From contig CACOBG010000001.1 in assembly GCA_902625415.1 (NCBI GenBank), forward strand, positions 1 through 64,000: a DNA stretch of 64,000 nt, read 5' to 3'. The DNA is from an uncultured SAR86 cluster bacterium (GTDB lineage Bacteria; Pseudomonadota; Gammaproteobacteria; Magnimaribacterales; AG-339-G14). The notes beneath the pieces are model-generated. The model did no database searches and was not told where the DNA came from. It saw nothing but the letters and a program-made list of their open reading frames with translations. Of the stretch, positions 45,895 to 54,761 are shown in pieces; position 1 is the stretch's first letter; every line of letters begins with the position of its first letter. A program made the translations under genes and the position numbers.

Positions 45895-47436
45895 TTATGA
45901 TATTGCTGGGGCTGATTTTCCCAGTTTTTGTTCTCTTAAAGTTCTTTTCAAAACTTTCCCTGTAGCATTTCTCGGTAAAGCTTCGATGAACTCCACACTT
46001 TTTGGTATTTTAAATTTTGCTAAGTTTTTAAGACAATGATTAATGATATCCTCTTCAGATAAATTTTCATTTGGCTTTAAAGCAATAAAAGCAAGGCCAA
46101 CTTCTCCCCACTTTTCATCAGGTATACCTATGATTGCAGCTTCTGCAATTTGAGGTAATTGATAAAGCACATTTTCTACTTCAGCTGGATATACATTTTC
46201 TCCGCCAGAGATGTACATATCCTTTTGACGGTCAACAATGTAGATGAAACCCTCATCGTCCATTTGTGCAGCATCTCCTGTCTTTAACCAACCATCCACA
46301 AAAGAATTTTTTGTTGCCTCTTCATTATTCCAATATCCTGGAGTGATATTAGGGCCTTTGATAAGTATTTCTCCTACTTCACCTTGCTTTACTTCATTGC
46401 CCTTTTCGTCGACTATTTTTACCTCTGTATGTAATAAAGGTTTTCCTGCTGAACCAATTTTTCTCGCAGCATCATCGCCAGATAATCCAATTCCGCCAGG
46501 GCTGGTTTCTGTCATTCCCCAACCTTGCCATAATTCTACGCCCTTGTTTTGCCAAGTCTCTATGATGACTTCAGCGCATGGTGCTCCACCTACACCGGCT
46601 CCTTCAATTCTTGAAAAATCTGTTGTCGCAAAATTAGGATGTTGCATCATAAACTGGAAAGGTGCAGGCACAGCAAAAAAATGTGTAATTCCAAAATCAG
46701 GATTATTGATAATTTCCAAAGCCTTTCCTGGATCAAACTCTTTCATCAAAACGATTTGTCCGCCATTATGCAAAATTGGATTTGCATAACAATTCATGCC
46801 ACCTGTATGAAATAGTGGCAAAACAACAAGTTGAATTGTTTTATCAGTAATTCTGGCAGTAGCTCCTAAATTTACTGTATTAAAAAATTGCATTTGATGA
46901 TTGATCATAGCGCCTTTAGGGTGACCAGTCGTACCGGACGTATACATCAACATAATTAAGTCATCATGATTACTTTCTACAGTTTCGAAATCATTATTTT
47001 CTGAAATAGCTTGTTCATATTCACTACCGTAATTGTCCTCTTCAAGCATTAAAGAGTTTTTTATTCCACAATCTTTTATTAGTTCTTGAGCAATATCCTT
47101 AAACTCGACAGAATAAATCAAACACATTGGCTTGCTATCATTGAGAATGTATTCAAGTTCTGGCTTGGTAAGCCTCCAGTTAAGAGGTAATTCAACACCG
47201 CCAATTTTTCCACAGGCAAATTCAAGTTCAAAAACTTCGGCACAATTATGGGCTAAGATCGCAACTCGATCTCCTTTTTTCAGACCTTTCTTTTGCAACC
47301 ACCCCGCCAATGATTTAGATCTTTGATTCAATTCATAATATGAGGTTTCTCGACCATTTGAGATCTCTTTGATAGCAATTTTTTTTGGCCTAAAGTTAGA
47401 TTGATACTCTACCCAATCATAATATCTTACAGTCAT
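45895..47436 (-). CDS. AMP-dependent acyl-CoA synthetase/ligase
   Basis: The 513-aa product has the AMP-binding signature (LIMLMYTSGTTGHPKGAM near residue 160), GWGMTETSP, GDAAQMDDEG and the C-terminal catalytic lysine region RNATGKVLKRTLRE. It activates a carboxylic acid with ATP and transfers it to CoA. It lies directly before the acyl-CoA carboxylase, so the pair may activate and carboxylate one acyl substrate. Chain length is not readable. Confidence 0.92.
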   Translation of the reverse strand: MTVRYYDWVEYQSNFRPKKIAIKEISNGRETSYYELNQRSKSLAGWLQKKGLKKGDRVAILAHNCAEVFELEFACGKIGGVELPLNWRLTKPELEYILNDSKPMCLIYSVEFKDIAQELIKDCGIKNSLMLEEDNYGSEYEQAISENNDFETVESNHDDLIMLMYTSGTTGHPKGAMINHQMQFFNTVNLGATARITDKTIQLVVLPLFHTGGMNCYANPILHNGGQIVLMKEFDPGKALEIINNPDFGITHFFAVPAPFQFMMQHPNFATTDFSRIEGAGVGGAPCAEVIIETWQNKGVELWQGWGMTETSPGGIGLSGDDAARKIGSAGKPLLHTEVKIVDEKGNEVKQGEVGEILIKGPNITPGYWNNEEATKNSFVDGWLKTGDAAQMDDEGFIYIVDRQKDMYISGGENVYPAEVENVLYQLPQIAEAAIIGIPDEKWGEVGLAFIALKPNENLSEEDIINHCLKNLAKFKIPKSVEFIEALPRNATGKVLKRTLREQKLGKSAPAIS

Positions 47437-47614
47437 TATTTATCTACATTTATGAAAACCAGTCATTTAACTATGCTTTAAATAAATTTTGGATGCAATA
47501 ATTTGAATGAGAAATAATTTGTAATAAAAAAATTTTTTTTAATAAATTTTATATAAAGGTATAAGCAAAAATTAAGAATTGATTGTCTATTATATCTTTC
47601 TCCTAAGAGATGAA

Positions 47615-47722
47615 ATGATTAGTGAATATTTAAAATCAGTTTGGAATTTTTGTAGAGAATATCCTTTTTATGCAGTTGCCTTTTTTTATGGCGGCTACCT
47701 AATAGGTGTAGTCTACTTTTAG
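47615..47722 (+). CDS. Predicted 35-residue single-pass membrane microprotein
   Basis: An ATG at 47615 opens 35 codons, ending at a TAG at 47720-47722. The peptide begins MISEYLKSVWNFCREYPF and ends in a hydrophobic YAVAFFYGGYLIGVVYF segment long enough to cross a membrane. A weak ribosome site (AAGAGA, 47605-47610) lies just upstream. Its stop abuts the stop of convergent PhyH at 47723 with no gap, exactly the packing seen at other convergent ends here, which argues that it is a real gene. The function is unknown. Confidence 0.5.
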   Translation: MISEYLKSVWNFCREYPFYAVAFFYGGYLIGVVYF

Positions 47723-48616
47723 TTATTTTGTAGATTTTTGAACCAGTTCTTTAGGATCTGGGATTGCAGAATACTCGTCAAAAGCTCTGTCTTTAAACAT
47801 GTTTTCTGGTGAAACAGATTCATATTCTGCATTTTTATCTAATGGATCAGAATAAAAACCTAGTACGTAGCCTCCCTTTGAATATCCTATTAGTGATCTT
47901 ATTTCCGGCGAAATGTCTTTTGCAATCTCAGGAGGACAGGATAAATATTGATTTTCTTCTTGGCGAAGCCAATTAAGAGCATAATGCAGAAAAACTCCAG
48001 TTCGAATATCATTTTTTGAAGTATTTTTTCCCCCGCCATGCAGTACAGTTCCGGTATAAAGGAGTACTGATCCCGCTTTCATTTCAGCATAAGCTATTTC
48101 ATCATCATTAGGAATACGGTCTTTTTCCCAGAGATGAGATCCAGGAACAATCTGCGTGGCTCCATTTTCCTTAGTAAAATCTGTTACTGCCCAAATGGTA
48201 CTCATAAGTGGTTCAACTTTTCTAGGTAAATAACCACCCCAAATTCCTCTATCTCTATGGAGAATTTGTTTACTTTCTCCTGGGCCAATACTTACAGCAG
48301 AAGTGAAATGCAGTTGATAGCCGTCGCAGTAAGGAGCTAAATATTTTTCGGAAACTTCATTGATTAAAGGATTTAAAGCTAATTTTCTACAGGCTTCAGA
48401 TCTTGCAATTAATGCTCCAACTCTCTTAGTTTTGAATCCAGTAAATTCATCTCTTCCAAACACATCATGTTTTAAATATGGCTTGAGATCGTCATTGATT
48501 CTAGAAATGTCATCTGAGTGCAAGAGGTTATCAATTATCACTCCAGCATCCTTATTTAGAACATCGATGATCTCTTCCGAAGAAGCCGAATTCGAAAGGT
48601 GAACTAAATCAGCCAT
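47723..48616 (-). CDS. Phytanoyl-CoA dioxygenase (PhyH) family protein
   Basis: The 297-aa product is a probable Fe(II)/2-oxoglutarate dioxygenase. The metal triad is visible as His and Asp in ILHRDRGIWGG near residue 138 and the distal His in TGTVLHGGGKN. The 2-oxoglutarate-binding Arg is likely in IRTGVFLHY. SAR86-type marine bacteria carry several such genes. PhyH relatives hydroxylate varied small molecules, including branched lipids, phosphonates and antibiotics, so the substrate is not predicted. Confidence 0.9.
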   Translation of the reverse strand: MADLVHLSNSASSEEIIDVLNKDAGVIIDNLLHSDDISRINDDLKPYLKHDVFGRDEFTGFKTKRVGALIARSEACRKLALNPLINEVSEKYLAPYCDGYQLHFTSAVSIGPGESKQILHRDRGIWGGYLPRKVEPLMSTIWAVTDFTKENGATQIVPGSHLWEKDRIPNDDEIAYAEMKAGSVLLYTGTVLHGGGKNTSKNDIRTGVFLHYALNWLRQEENQYLSCPPEIAKDISPEIRSLIGYSKGGYVLGFYSDPLDKNAEYESVSPENMFKDRAFDEYSAIPDPKELVQKSTK

Positions 48617-48646
48617 ATAAGAAATATACTATTAAAAGCAAGAAAC

Positions 48647-49690
48647 TTAAAAAGATTTTTGATAGCCGAATACTATTTTGGTTTTGTCCTTCATCTGGAG
48701 ACCATTTTTTTCATTTATTACTGGATAAATAATCTCTAATGCAAGTCTGTCTTCAGACCCAGGAAAGATTTGGGTAAGAAAATTAAAACCCAAACCAACT
48801 TCAGCTGTAAAACCTCCATAATTTGATGTTATAGAAGTCTGAACTGGAGCCTTAATATTGGAGTCAAATCCTGAAATGTCTTGCTGATGATTGAGTCTCA
48901 ATCTCGATGAAATAGAAAAGTTTCTTCTAACTGAATATTGATACCAAGAATCAAAATAATTTTTGTCGCCAAAATGCCATTCCTTAGATGACACATTTCT
49001 AAAAAACCTAATTTGATTTCCAAAAGTATGTACATCAGATAATGTATAAAGGTTGGTAAAGCCAACAATCATAGCAACAGAATCATCGCCTGATTGCATG
49101 CCATAAGGCAAGAGCATATCCATATTGGCATTCATGGGAGTAAGTACTTTGCCTTTTTCTTTTTTATCTCCAACAGAAAACTTCAAGCCAATTTCTGCAT
49201 GCCACCTGCTTTTATCTTGCTCATCAATGTTTACTAATGCAGAGAAAGATAAATCAGAAAGATCCGAAGATGATGAATTGAATAAGCCAATATTATTTCT
49301 CGTCATTGCATGATAAGTATTTAAGTTCATGGATTTATCCATAAACATTGTCATGAACATCAAAGTAACTTTATCCGTTGGAGCATACATGCCTCCAAGC
49401 ATTAACATTTTCATGCTCATTTCGATTGGAACAACACTGAGTTTTGCTGGTGAGTTTGAAAATGGGTTGTCTATAACTAAAATTTCGGTATCCGAGATTG
49501 AATTTCCATCTAAAGAATTATCTTTCATTTTCATATAAGAGGCTCTCAAAGAAATCATTGATTCGCCTTTTTTGTGTATGTGATCAGCCATTACTCCAAT
49601 TGGAGCATGACCAATTGCCTGAGAACTAAATGCCGAAATCGAGAAAACTAAAAGAAAAATTATTTGAATGAAGCGCATAAATTTGCGCAT
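48647..49690 (-). CDS. Met-rich outer-membrane beta-barrel-type protein (transporter-annotated family)
   Basis: The 347-aa product has a signal peptide cleaved near residue 26 (AFSSQA). The mature start has a His-rich motif (GHAPIGVMADHIHKKGE). A Met-rich region MSMKMLMLGGMYAPTDKVTL and MFMTMFMDKSMN follows. The rest alternates in beta-strand style and ends in a terminal Phe (YQKSF), as in outer-membrane barrels. It resembles the family often annotated just as transporter and related to phenol-MetA-type barrels. The clusters of Met and His suggest metal, perhaps copper, binding; this is an inference. No metal gene is nearby. Confidence 0.7.
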   Translation of the reverse strand: MRKFMRFIQIIFLLVFSISAFSSQAIGHAPIGVMADHIHKKGESMISLRASYMKMKDNSLDGNSISDTEILVIDNPFSNSPAKLSVVPIEMSMKMLMLGGMYAPTDKVTLMFMTMFMDKSMNLNTYHAMTRNNIGLFNSSSSDLSDLSFSALVNIDEQDKSRWHAEIGLKFSVGDKKEKGKVLTPMNANMDMLLPYGMQSGDDSVAMIVGFTNLYTLSDVHTFGNQIRFFRNVSSKEWHFGDKNYFDSWYQYSVRRNFSISSRLRLNHQQDISGFDSNIKAPVQTSITSNYGGFTAEVGLGFNFLTQIFPGSEDRLALEIIYPVINEKNGLQMKDKTKIVFGYQKSF

Positions 49691-49706
49691 TTTATCTTAT
49701 TGAGAA

Positions 49707-50453
49707 TTATTGAAGAAGGAAATTTACTCCACCTATATGAATTAGATCATTCTTTATAAGGCCAAGTTCTTTTGCTTTTTCATAGACAATGTTTTTGTTT
49801 TTTACTGACAACTCAAAGGCATTAATTCCCTCGCCTCTCTGATCAAGATCATCAATAAACTTGATTTTAGAGTCTGAGAAATTAATTTGAAGATCTTCAT
49901 CTGCTTTAACTCCAAAAGCTTTTTCCCATTTTCTACAAAGAGCAAATTTGTCATCGGATTGCATTACAACGCCGCATAATCTCTCCGCATTATCATTTTT
50001 CGATACACACTTTTCCCAATCAAGGCCTGCCCAAAGCCAAGCTGTTTCGGGTTCCATTTTATCTATTGAAACTATTGCCCCACCAATATGTTTAGGATGC
50101 AAGTGAATGGTTTTTCCAGTTACGTGGCCTTCGCTTCTCTCAACTTCATAAACAATTCCGATATTCTCGTTGGTTACTCGCTCTTTTTCTTTGGAAACAT
50201 CATCGCAATCCACAATTACCATGTAACCACCATTTCCGCCTCTGCGATTTAGAAATCTTTCTGCGGTAGTGTTTTCTTTCACAGGAGTGACAATCTCTAT
50301 AAAAGTATCACCTAAAGGAATTAATGAATTTATGAGTCCAAAGTGAATTAGGCCATCATCGTGAAAAGCTACTTTTAAATCAAATACATCACAAATTTGA
50401 TTTGCAACAGAATCTCTCTCTTCAGCAACGATAACTAACTGTCTTAATCTCAT
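49707..50453 (-). CDS. VOC/glyoxalase-like domain protein
   Basis: The 248-aa product is made of two vicinal-oxygen-chelate-like halves. The first has MRLRQLVIVAEERDSVANQICDVFDL and ends near residue 115. The second starts near residue 125 with KTIHLHPKHIGGAIVSIDKME. Such domains bind a metal and act as dioxygenases, isomerases or resistance proteins, but the conserved metal ligands are not clear here. It is divergent from the enoyl-CoA hydratase with 46 bp between starts. Confidence 0.75.
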   Translation of the reverse strand: MRLRQLVIVAEERDSVANQICDVFDLKVAFHDDGLIHFGLINSLIPLGDTFIEIVTPVKENTTAERFLNRRGGNGGYMVIVDCDDVSKEKERVTNENIGIVYEVERSEGHVTGKTIHLHPKHIGGAIVSIDKMEPETAWLWAGLDWEKCVSKNDNAERLCGVVMQSDDKFALCRKWEKAFGVKADEDLQINFSDSKIKFIDDLDQRGEGINAFELSVKNKNIVYEKAKELGLIKNDLIHIGGVNFLLQ

Positions 50454-50499
50454 AATATTTGTAAAATAATACTTTAAGGATAAATAAAAGGAGAGAAAA

Positions 50500-51315
50500 A
50501 TGAAAGAAATAGATATGGGAACAGATCACCTTAAAGCTCTGAAAGGAGATGGTTTGGGAAAAATTATAATGAACAGACCTGAAGCTAGAAATGCTATGTC
50601 GGATGAAATGAATGCAGCGATGATGGCAACTTTAGAAGATTTTGAAAATGATTCTGAAGTAAGAGCGGTCATTCTTACAGGTTCTGAAGGTGCTTTTTGT
50701 GCTGGTGGAGATGTAAAAGGCATGGCCAATAAAAAAGATGATACTAAACGAACAATTGATATAGCTATCCATGAGCAAAGGATTCACCAAAGAGGTACCT
50801 CGGGTAAATTATTCAAAATGCCCAAACCAACAATTGCTGCAGTGAATGGGCCTGCAGCCGGGGCAGGAATGTCTTATGCTCTTTCTTGTGACCTTAGAAT
50901 AATGTCCGATAGTGCTTTTTTTACAACAGCTTTTGCAAAAGTAGGCTTTTCTGGTGACTATGGCGGAACCTACTTCATGACTCAGTTAGTGGGTTTATCA
51001 AAGGCAAAAGAACTTTATTTTTTATCAGATAAAATTCCTGCTGAAGAAGCTCTTAAACTTGGTCTTACCAATTGGGTTGTAAAACACGAAGAGCTCGAGC
51101 AAAAAACTTTAGAAATAGCTAAACAACTTGCTGAAGGTCCAGCAGTTGCTTTTCGATACATGAAGGAAAACCTTAATAGAGCTGTTAGTGGAGAAGTAGA
51201 TGATTGTCTTGATCTAGAGGTAACGCATCATGTTCATTGTGGTCAAACAGAAGATCATAAAAATGCTACAAAAGCTTTTGTTGAAAAAAAACAGCCAATA
51301 TTTAAAGGTCGATAA
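50500..51315 (+). CDS. Enoyl-CoA hydratase/isomerase family protein
   Basis: The 271-aa product has the crotonase fold: the oxyanion-hole segments GAFCAGGDVKGMA near residue 65 and NGPAAGAGMSYALSCDLR near residue 115, and FAKVGFSGDYGGTYFM. The catalytic Glu position before the last segment reads Asp-Tyr-Gly-Gly, so hydratase versus isomerase activity is uncertain. A strong ribosome site (GGAG at 50491-50494) precedes the ATG. It is a single plus-strand gene whose stop is immediately next to that of convergent MDR reductase. Confidence 0.9.
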   Translation: MKEIDMGTDHLKALKGDGLGKIIMNRPEARNAMSDEMNAAMMATLEDFENDSEVRAVILTGSEGAFCAGGDVKGMANKKDDTKRTIDIAIHEQRIHQRGTSGKLFKMPKPTIAAVNGPAAGAGMSYALSCDLRIMSDSAFFTTAFAKVGFSGDYGGTYFMTQLVGLSKAKELYFLSDKIPAEEALKLGLTNWVVKHEELEQKTLEIAKQLAEGPAVAFRYMKENLNRAVSGEVDDCLDLEVTHHVHCGQTEDHKNATKAFVEKKQPIFKGR

Positions 51316-52449
51316 TTACTTGTGAGGAGTAACTAAATACTTTTGTCCGGTTGCCTGTTTAGCGTAATTTTTGAGAATCTCTGGATCGAGCATTTCTTCG
51401 AGAGAAATTTCAGCAGTATAAGAACTTGAAAAAGTAGTAGTAATTTCATTGGCTACTCTTTCTCTCATTTTCAAGAAAATTTCTGGACCTGCTTTACCAA
51501 TGAACGGTGTTAAAAGCCATCCTCCTAAACCCCACTGCAATCCATAAGATCTATTGAGGACAGTTGGTGTTGGATCAAGACCACCATAAATATAAACTTG
51601 TTTATAGGTATCCGAACCATACCTACTGTACTCGGAAGCTTTTTTGTTTGCTGAGATTTCCATTGCAGATAAAATCTGTCCTGCTAATTTTCCCTCATTA
51701 CCTCCTCCGGTAGCATCAAATCCTAAGGTCGCACTAGTAGCATCAATTGCTGCTATTAAATCTGCCATAAAAGAATCTTCACTCATGTTGCAAACATATT
51801 CCGCACCAAGATCTTTTAAGAGATTCACATGTTCTTTCTTTCTTACGATATTTACTAAAGGAATATCATCAGCCTTACATATTTTTACTAACATCTGACC
51901 CAAATTTGACGCAGCGGCAGTGTGGATCATAGCTGTATGATTTTCCATTTTCATGGTTTCTGTGAATCCAAGAGCAGTCAAAGGATTAACAAAAGAGGAA
52001 GCAGCCTCTTTTGGAGTAGTACCTTCATTCATAACGAGACAACTATCAACAGGTACGCATCTGTATTCAGAATACATCGCGCCACCTGCTACTCCTACAG
52101 TTTTACCAATTAGACCTTTTCCAGCTTCGCCGGCATCGACAACAACCCCGCCTCCTTCGTTTCCGACTTTCATAGATTTATCAAATCTTGCAGTCATAGT
52201 TTTATGTAATGCAGGCAAAATGCTCATTGTTGTAACTTTGTCATCTCCAGAACCTTCTGTGGTTATGGAACTAAGATCTGCTGCAAAGCTTATAAGTAAT
52301 CCCAAGTCAGAAGGATTAATAGGAGAAGCTTCAACTTTTAATAAAACCTCATGATCTTTGGGTGAAGGCATTTCTACACTTTCAATAGATAGCTTTAACT
52401 GACCATCGCTCGTTACTTCCGAACGAATTTCTCTTGATGTATTAGACAT
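51316..52449 (-). CDS. Zinc-independent MDR-type alcohol dehydrogenase / quinone oxidoreductase
   Basis: The 377-aa product has the N-terminal GroES-like domain (SPKDHEVLLKVEASPINPSDLGLL), the NADPH-binding core TAAASNLGQMLVKICK, and the DATGGGNEGK segment. The four structural-zinc cysteines are absent, so it belongs to the quinone-oxidoreductase-like side of MDR. A strong SD (AGGAG) lies upstream of the ATG. It follows the CmcJ-like gene by 39 nt. Confidence 0.88.
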   Translation of the reverse strand: MSNTSREIRSEVTSDGQLKLSIESVEMPSPKDHEVLLKVEASPINPSDLGLLISFAADLSSITTEGSGDDKVTTMSILPALHKTMTARFDKSMKVGNEGGGVVVDAGEAGKGLIGKTVGVAGGAMYSEYRCVPVDSCLVMNEGTTPKEAASSFVNPLTALGFTETMKMENHTAMIHTAAASNLGQMLVKICKADDIPLVNIVRKKEHVNLLKDLGAEYVCNMSEDSFMADLIAAIDATSATLGFDATGGGNEGKLAGQILSAMEISANKKASEYSRYGSDTYKQVYIYGGLDPTPTVLNRSYGLQWGLGGWLLTPFIGKAGPEIFLKMRERVANEITTTFSSSYTAEISLEEMLDPEILKNYAKQATGQKYLVTPHK

Positions 52450-52488
52450 TTACTCTCCTATATAAATTCGATAGTTTTTATCTTTTGC

Positions 52489-53301
52489 CTAATCAAATAG
52501 ACAAATCGCTCTTACTTCAATGCTCTCGCGAGGGGAAACTTTTGAATCACAACTCAAATCATCAAAGGCGCTATGCAAAGTAGGCATAAAAGGATTTTCA
52601 TTAGAATCATAAGTTTTAAACATCACTACTTCATCTCTGTTCATTTTTGGATAAAAGTACCATTTGTGATTATCGCTGTTCATTGATTGATATATTTCAA
52701 CTGTAAAACCATTTTCATCGGCTAAAGTTTCATTTTTTTCCTCTTCTTTTCCATAATTGAATAAATCAGTAGGTATTAATTCTTTTTCAGAAACTGTTCT
52801 GGAATCGCAAAGGGCAAAGGGTGCATCCATCCCGTCTTCATCAAAACGCCTCCATAAATTATAGACAGTGATTCTACTGGGGTTGGAACCATTCTCATCA
52901 AGTAAGGGTTGAATGGTTTGTTTGAAATTCGGAGTAAAGTCATTGTGCACCAATCTATGAGCGCCTAATCTTTTGCCTTCAGCAGCTTCGGCTTCATTTC
53001 TTGTGATATGACTTACGATAAAAACTTGAGCAGCCCCAGTCTGTTTTTTAACCAAATCTGCCATTTCATCGTAATAAACTTCTGTTACTTCTTTGTCATT
53101 ATAAAAATCAGTTGTTGCTGATTTATGATTTAATAAGATGAATCCGGATTGACTTAGAGAATGGTCTTCTTCTCTAGCATTGAAAACTTCTTTCATGAAG
53201 CCCTTGTGATCGGGCCTATCTGGATCTGGCTCCTCAACTCCAAAAGCTGGCTTTGGTTCACCTTTTTTTAATGGATTTCTGTAAAAAAATTCTGCTTTCA
53301 T
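52489..53301 (-). CDS. CmcJ/NvfI-family oxidoreductase-like protein
   Basis: The 270-aa product carries the family segments HNDFTPNFKQ, YNLWRRFD, and the C-terminal block HKWYFYPKMNRDEVVMFKTYD followed by RESIEVRAICLFD. CmcJ takes part in cephamycin C-7 modification in actinomycetes and NvfI is a fungal homologue; in bacteria such as this the role is undetermined. The His and Asp of HNDFT may be metal ligands, in line with a dioxygenase-like site. It lies 21 nt after the aminotransferase gene. Confidence 0.8.
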   Translation of the reverse strand: MKAEFFYRNPLKKGEPKPAFGVEEPDPDRPDHKGFMKEVFNAREEDHSLSQSGFILLNHKSATTDFYNDKEVTEVYYDEMADLVKKQTGAAQVFIVSHITRNEAEAAEGKRLGAHRLVHNDFTPNFKQTIQPLLDENGSNPSRITVYNLWRRFDEDGMDAPFALCDSRTVSEKELIPTDLFNYGKEEEKNETLADENGFTVEIYQSMNSDNHKWYFYPKMNRDEVVMFKTYDSNENPFMPTLHSAFDDLSCDSKVSPRESIEVRAICLFD

Positions 53302-53322
53302 AAAGTAATTTTAAACTAAAGT

Positions 53323-54711
53323 TCAACAAACGCCCATTTCTTCTTGCCATTCATCTAAAGATTCATTAAGGCGATGCATTAAATCGTCTATTTGATTTTT
53401 GTTTATAGAAATTGGAGGAGAAATCATTAAAGGTAATCCTCTTTTAAAAATGGGTTCTCTTCTTGCTCCATATAATGTGCTGTAAAAAGCTAGGCCGTTT
53501 TTTAAAGCTATAGATTGAAAAACTCCTTCGGCTCCTTTGCTGGATTCAAAGTACTCGCCAGATTCTTTACTAGCTACAACCTCTAAACACATCATTAAGC
53601 CCCAGCCTCTCACATCTTTTATACTGGGTCTATCCAGTAATTCTTCTTTAAAGCTGTGTAAATAACTTCCCATTTTATTTGAATTATCAATTAAGTTGTC
53701 TTCTTGATAAATTTCTAGAGCTTTCTTAGCTGCTGCACAGCCAAGTGGATGACCGCCGTTTGTAAAACCATGAACAAAGTATGCTCCTCCGGACTTGAAT
53801 GGTTCATTAACCTTATCGGATACAACCACCGCTCCCATAGGAACGTAGCAACCTGTTATACCTTTGGCAACGGTCATGATATCTGCTTCAACATTGAAAT
53901 GTTCCATGGCAAACCATTTACCTGTTCTTCCAAAACCGGTCACTACCTCATCTGCGATTAACAAAACATCGTAACGGTCACAAATTTCTCTTATTCTTTG
54001 CCAATATTCTTTTGGCGCGACTGCTGCATAATCAGAACCACAACCTTGAGGCGTAGCAATGTAAGCAGAAACGGTTTTAGGTCCTTCAAAATAAATCATT
54101 TTTTCTAAACGTTCTGCACATTTTAGGCCCCATTCTTCTCTGCTCATACCCTCTGGCTTATCATGATCGGAGTATTGATGGATATGAGGCCACTTAGTAA
54201 GCATTTCCCCAAAATGTCTTTGATAACCTGGATTTCCAGAAAGTCCTTGTGTTGCAAGAGTCATTCCATGATAACTACCATAATTTGATATGACTTTGTG
54301 CTTTGAAGGATTTCCAGAAGCTAAATGATACTGACGAGCCGCCTTGATAGCAGTTTCTACCGCTTCAGAGCCTCCACAAACTAGGTATGAAGTATTTAAA
54401 TTTTTAGGGGTAACTTCTGCAAGCTTCGAACAATAATCTGCCTGAGGTTTATTTGAAAGCGTAGGATGAACATGAGTAAAATTTTCCATCTGTTTAGAAA
54501 TAGCTTCTTTCATTCTTTTATCACCATGAGGAAGAGTAAATGCCATTGGTCCTCCAGAAGCGTCAATATATTTATTTCCGTTCACGTCATAAAAATAAAT
54601 TCCTTCTGACTTTGCAACTTCAATGTCCATAGTGTGGTACGAAAATACATTTGACCAAGGCCCTTCAGCTTTTAAAGGACCGGGTCGATTCATTTGAGTT
54701 TCTGTAACCAT
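53323..54711 (-). CDS. Class III PLP-dependent aminotransferase
   Basis: The 462-aa product has SEAVETAIKAAR, the PLP-contacting LLIADEVVTGFGRTG near residue 255, and AKGITGCYVPMGAVV with the Schiff-base lysine near residue 290, followed by HGFTNGGHPLGCAAA. It should transfer an omega-amino or similar distal amino group, as do beta-alanine or putrescine aminotransferases. A strong ribosome site GGGAG precedes it (within 54717-54725). The exact amine is unknown. It is the middle gene of the hydroxyacid oxidase-aminotransferase-CmcJ-MDR run. Confidence 0.92.
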   Translation of the reverse strand: MVTETQMNRPGPLKAEGPWSNVFSYHTMDIEVAKSEGIYFYDVNGNKYIDASGGPMAFTLPHGDKRMKEAISKQMENFTHVHPTLSNKPQADYCSKLAEVTPKNLNTSYLVCGGSEAVETAIKAARQYHLASGNPSKHKVISNYGSYHGMTLATQGLSGNPGYQRHFGEMLTKWPHIHQYSDHDKPEGMSREEWGLKCAERLEKMIYFEGPKTVSAYIATPQGCGSDYAAVAPKEYWQRIREICDRYDVLLIADEVVTGFGRTGKWFAMEHFNVEADIMTVAKGITGCYVPMGAVVVSDKVNEPFKSGGAYFVHGFTNGGHPLGCAAAKKALEIYQEDNLIDNSNKMGSYLHSFKEELLDRPSIKDVRGWGLMMCLEVVASKESGEYFESSKGAEGVFQSIALKNGLAFYSTLYGARREPIFKRGLPLMISPPISINKNQIDDLMHRLNESLDEWQEEMGVC

Positions 54712-54761
54712 ATTTCTTCTCCCAATTAAAAATATAAATTATCTTTTTTTGTTATTTATTT

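Noticed and set aside
46244-46789. 181-codon plus-strand frame inside the acyl-CoA ligase
   Set aside because: Rich in Ser/Pro from codon complement of the real gene; no domain or motif.
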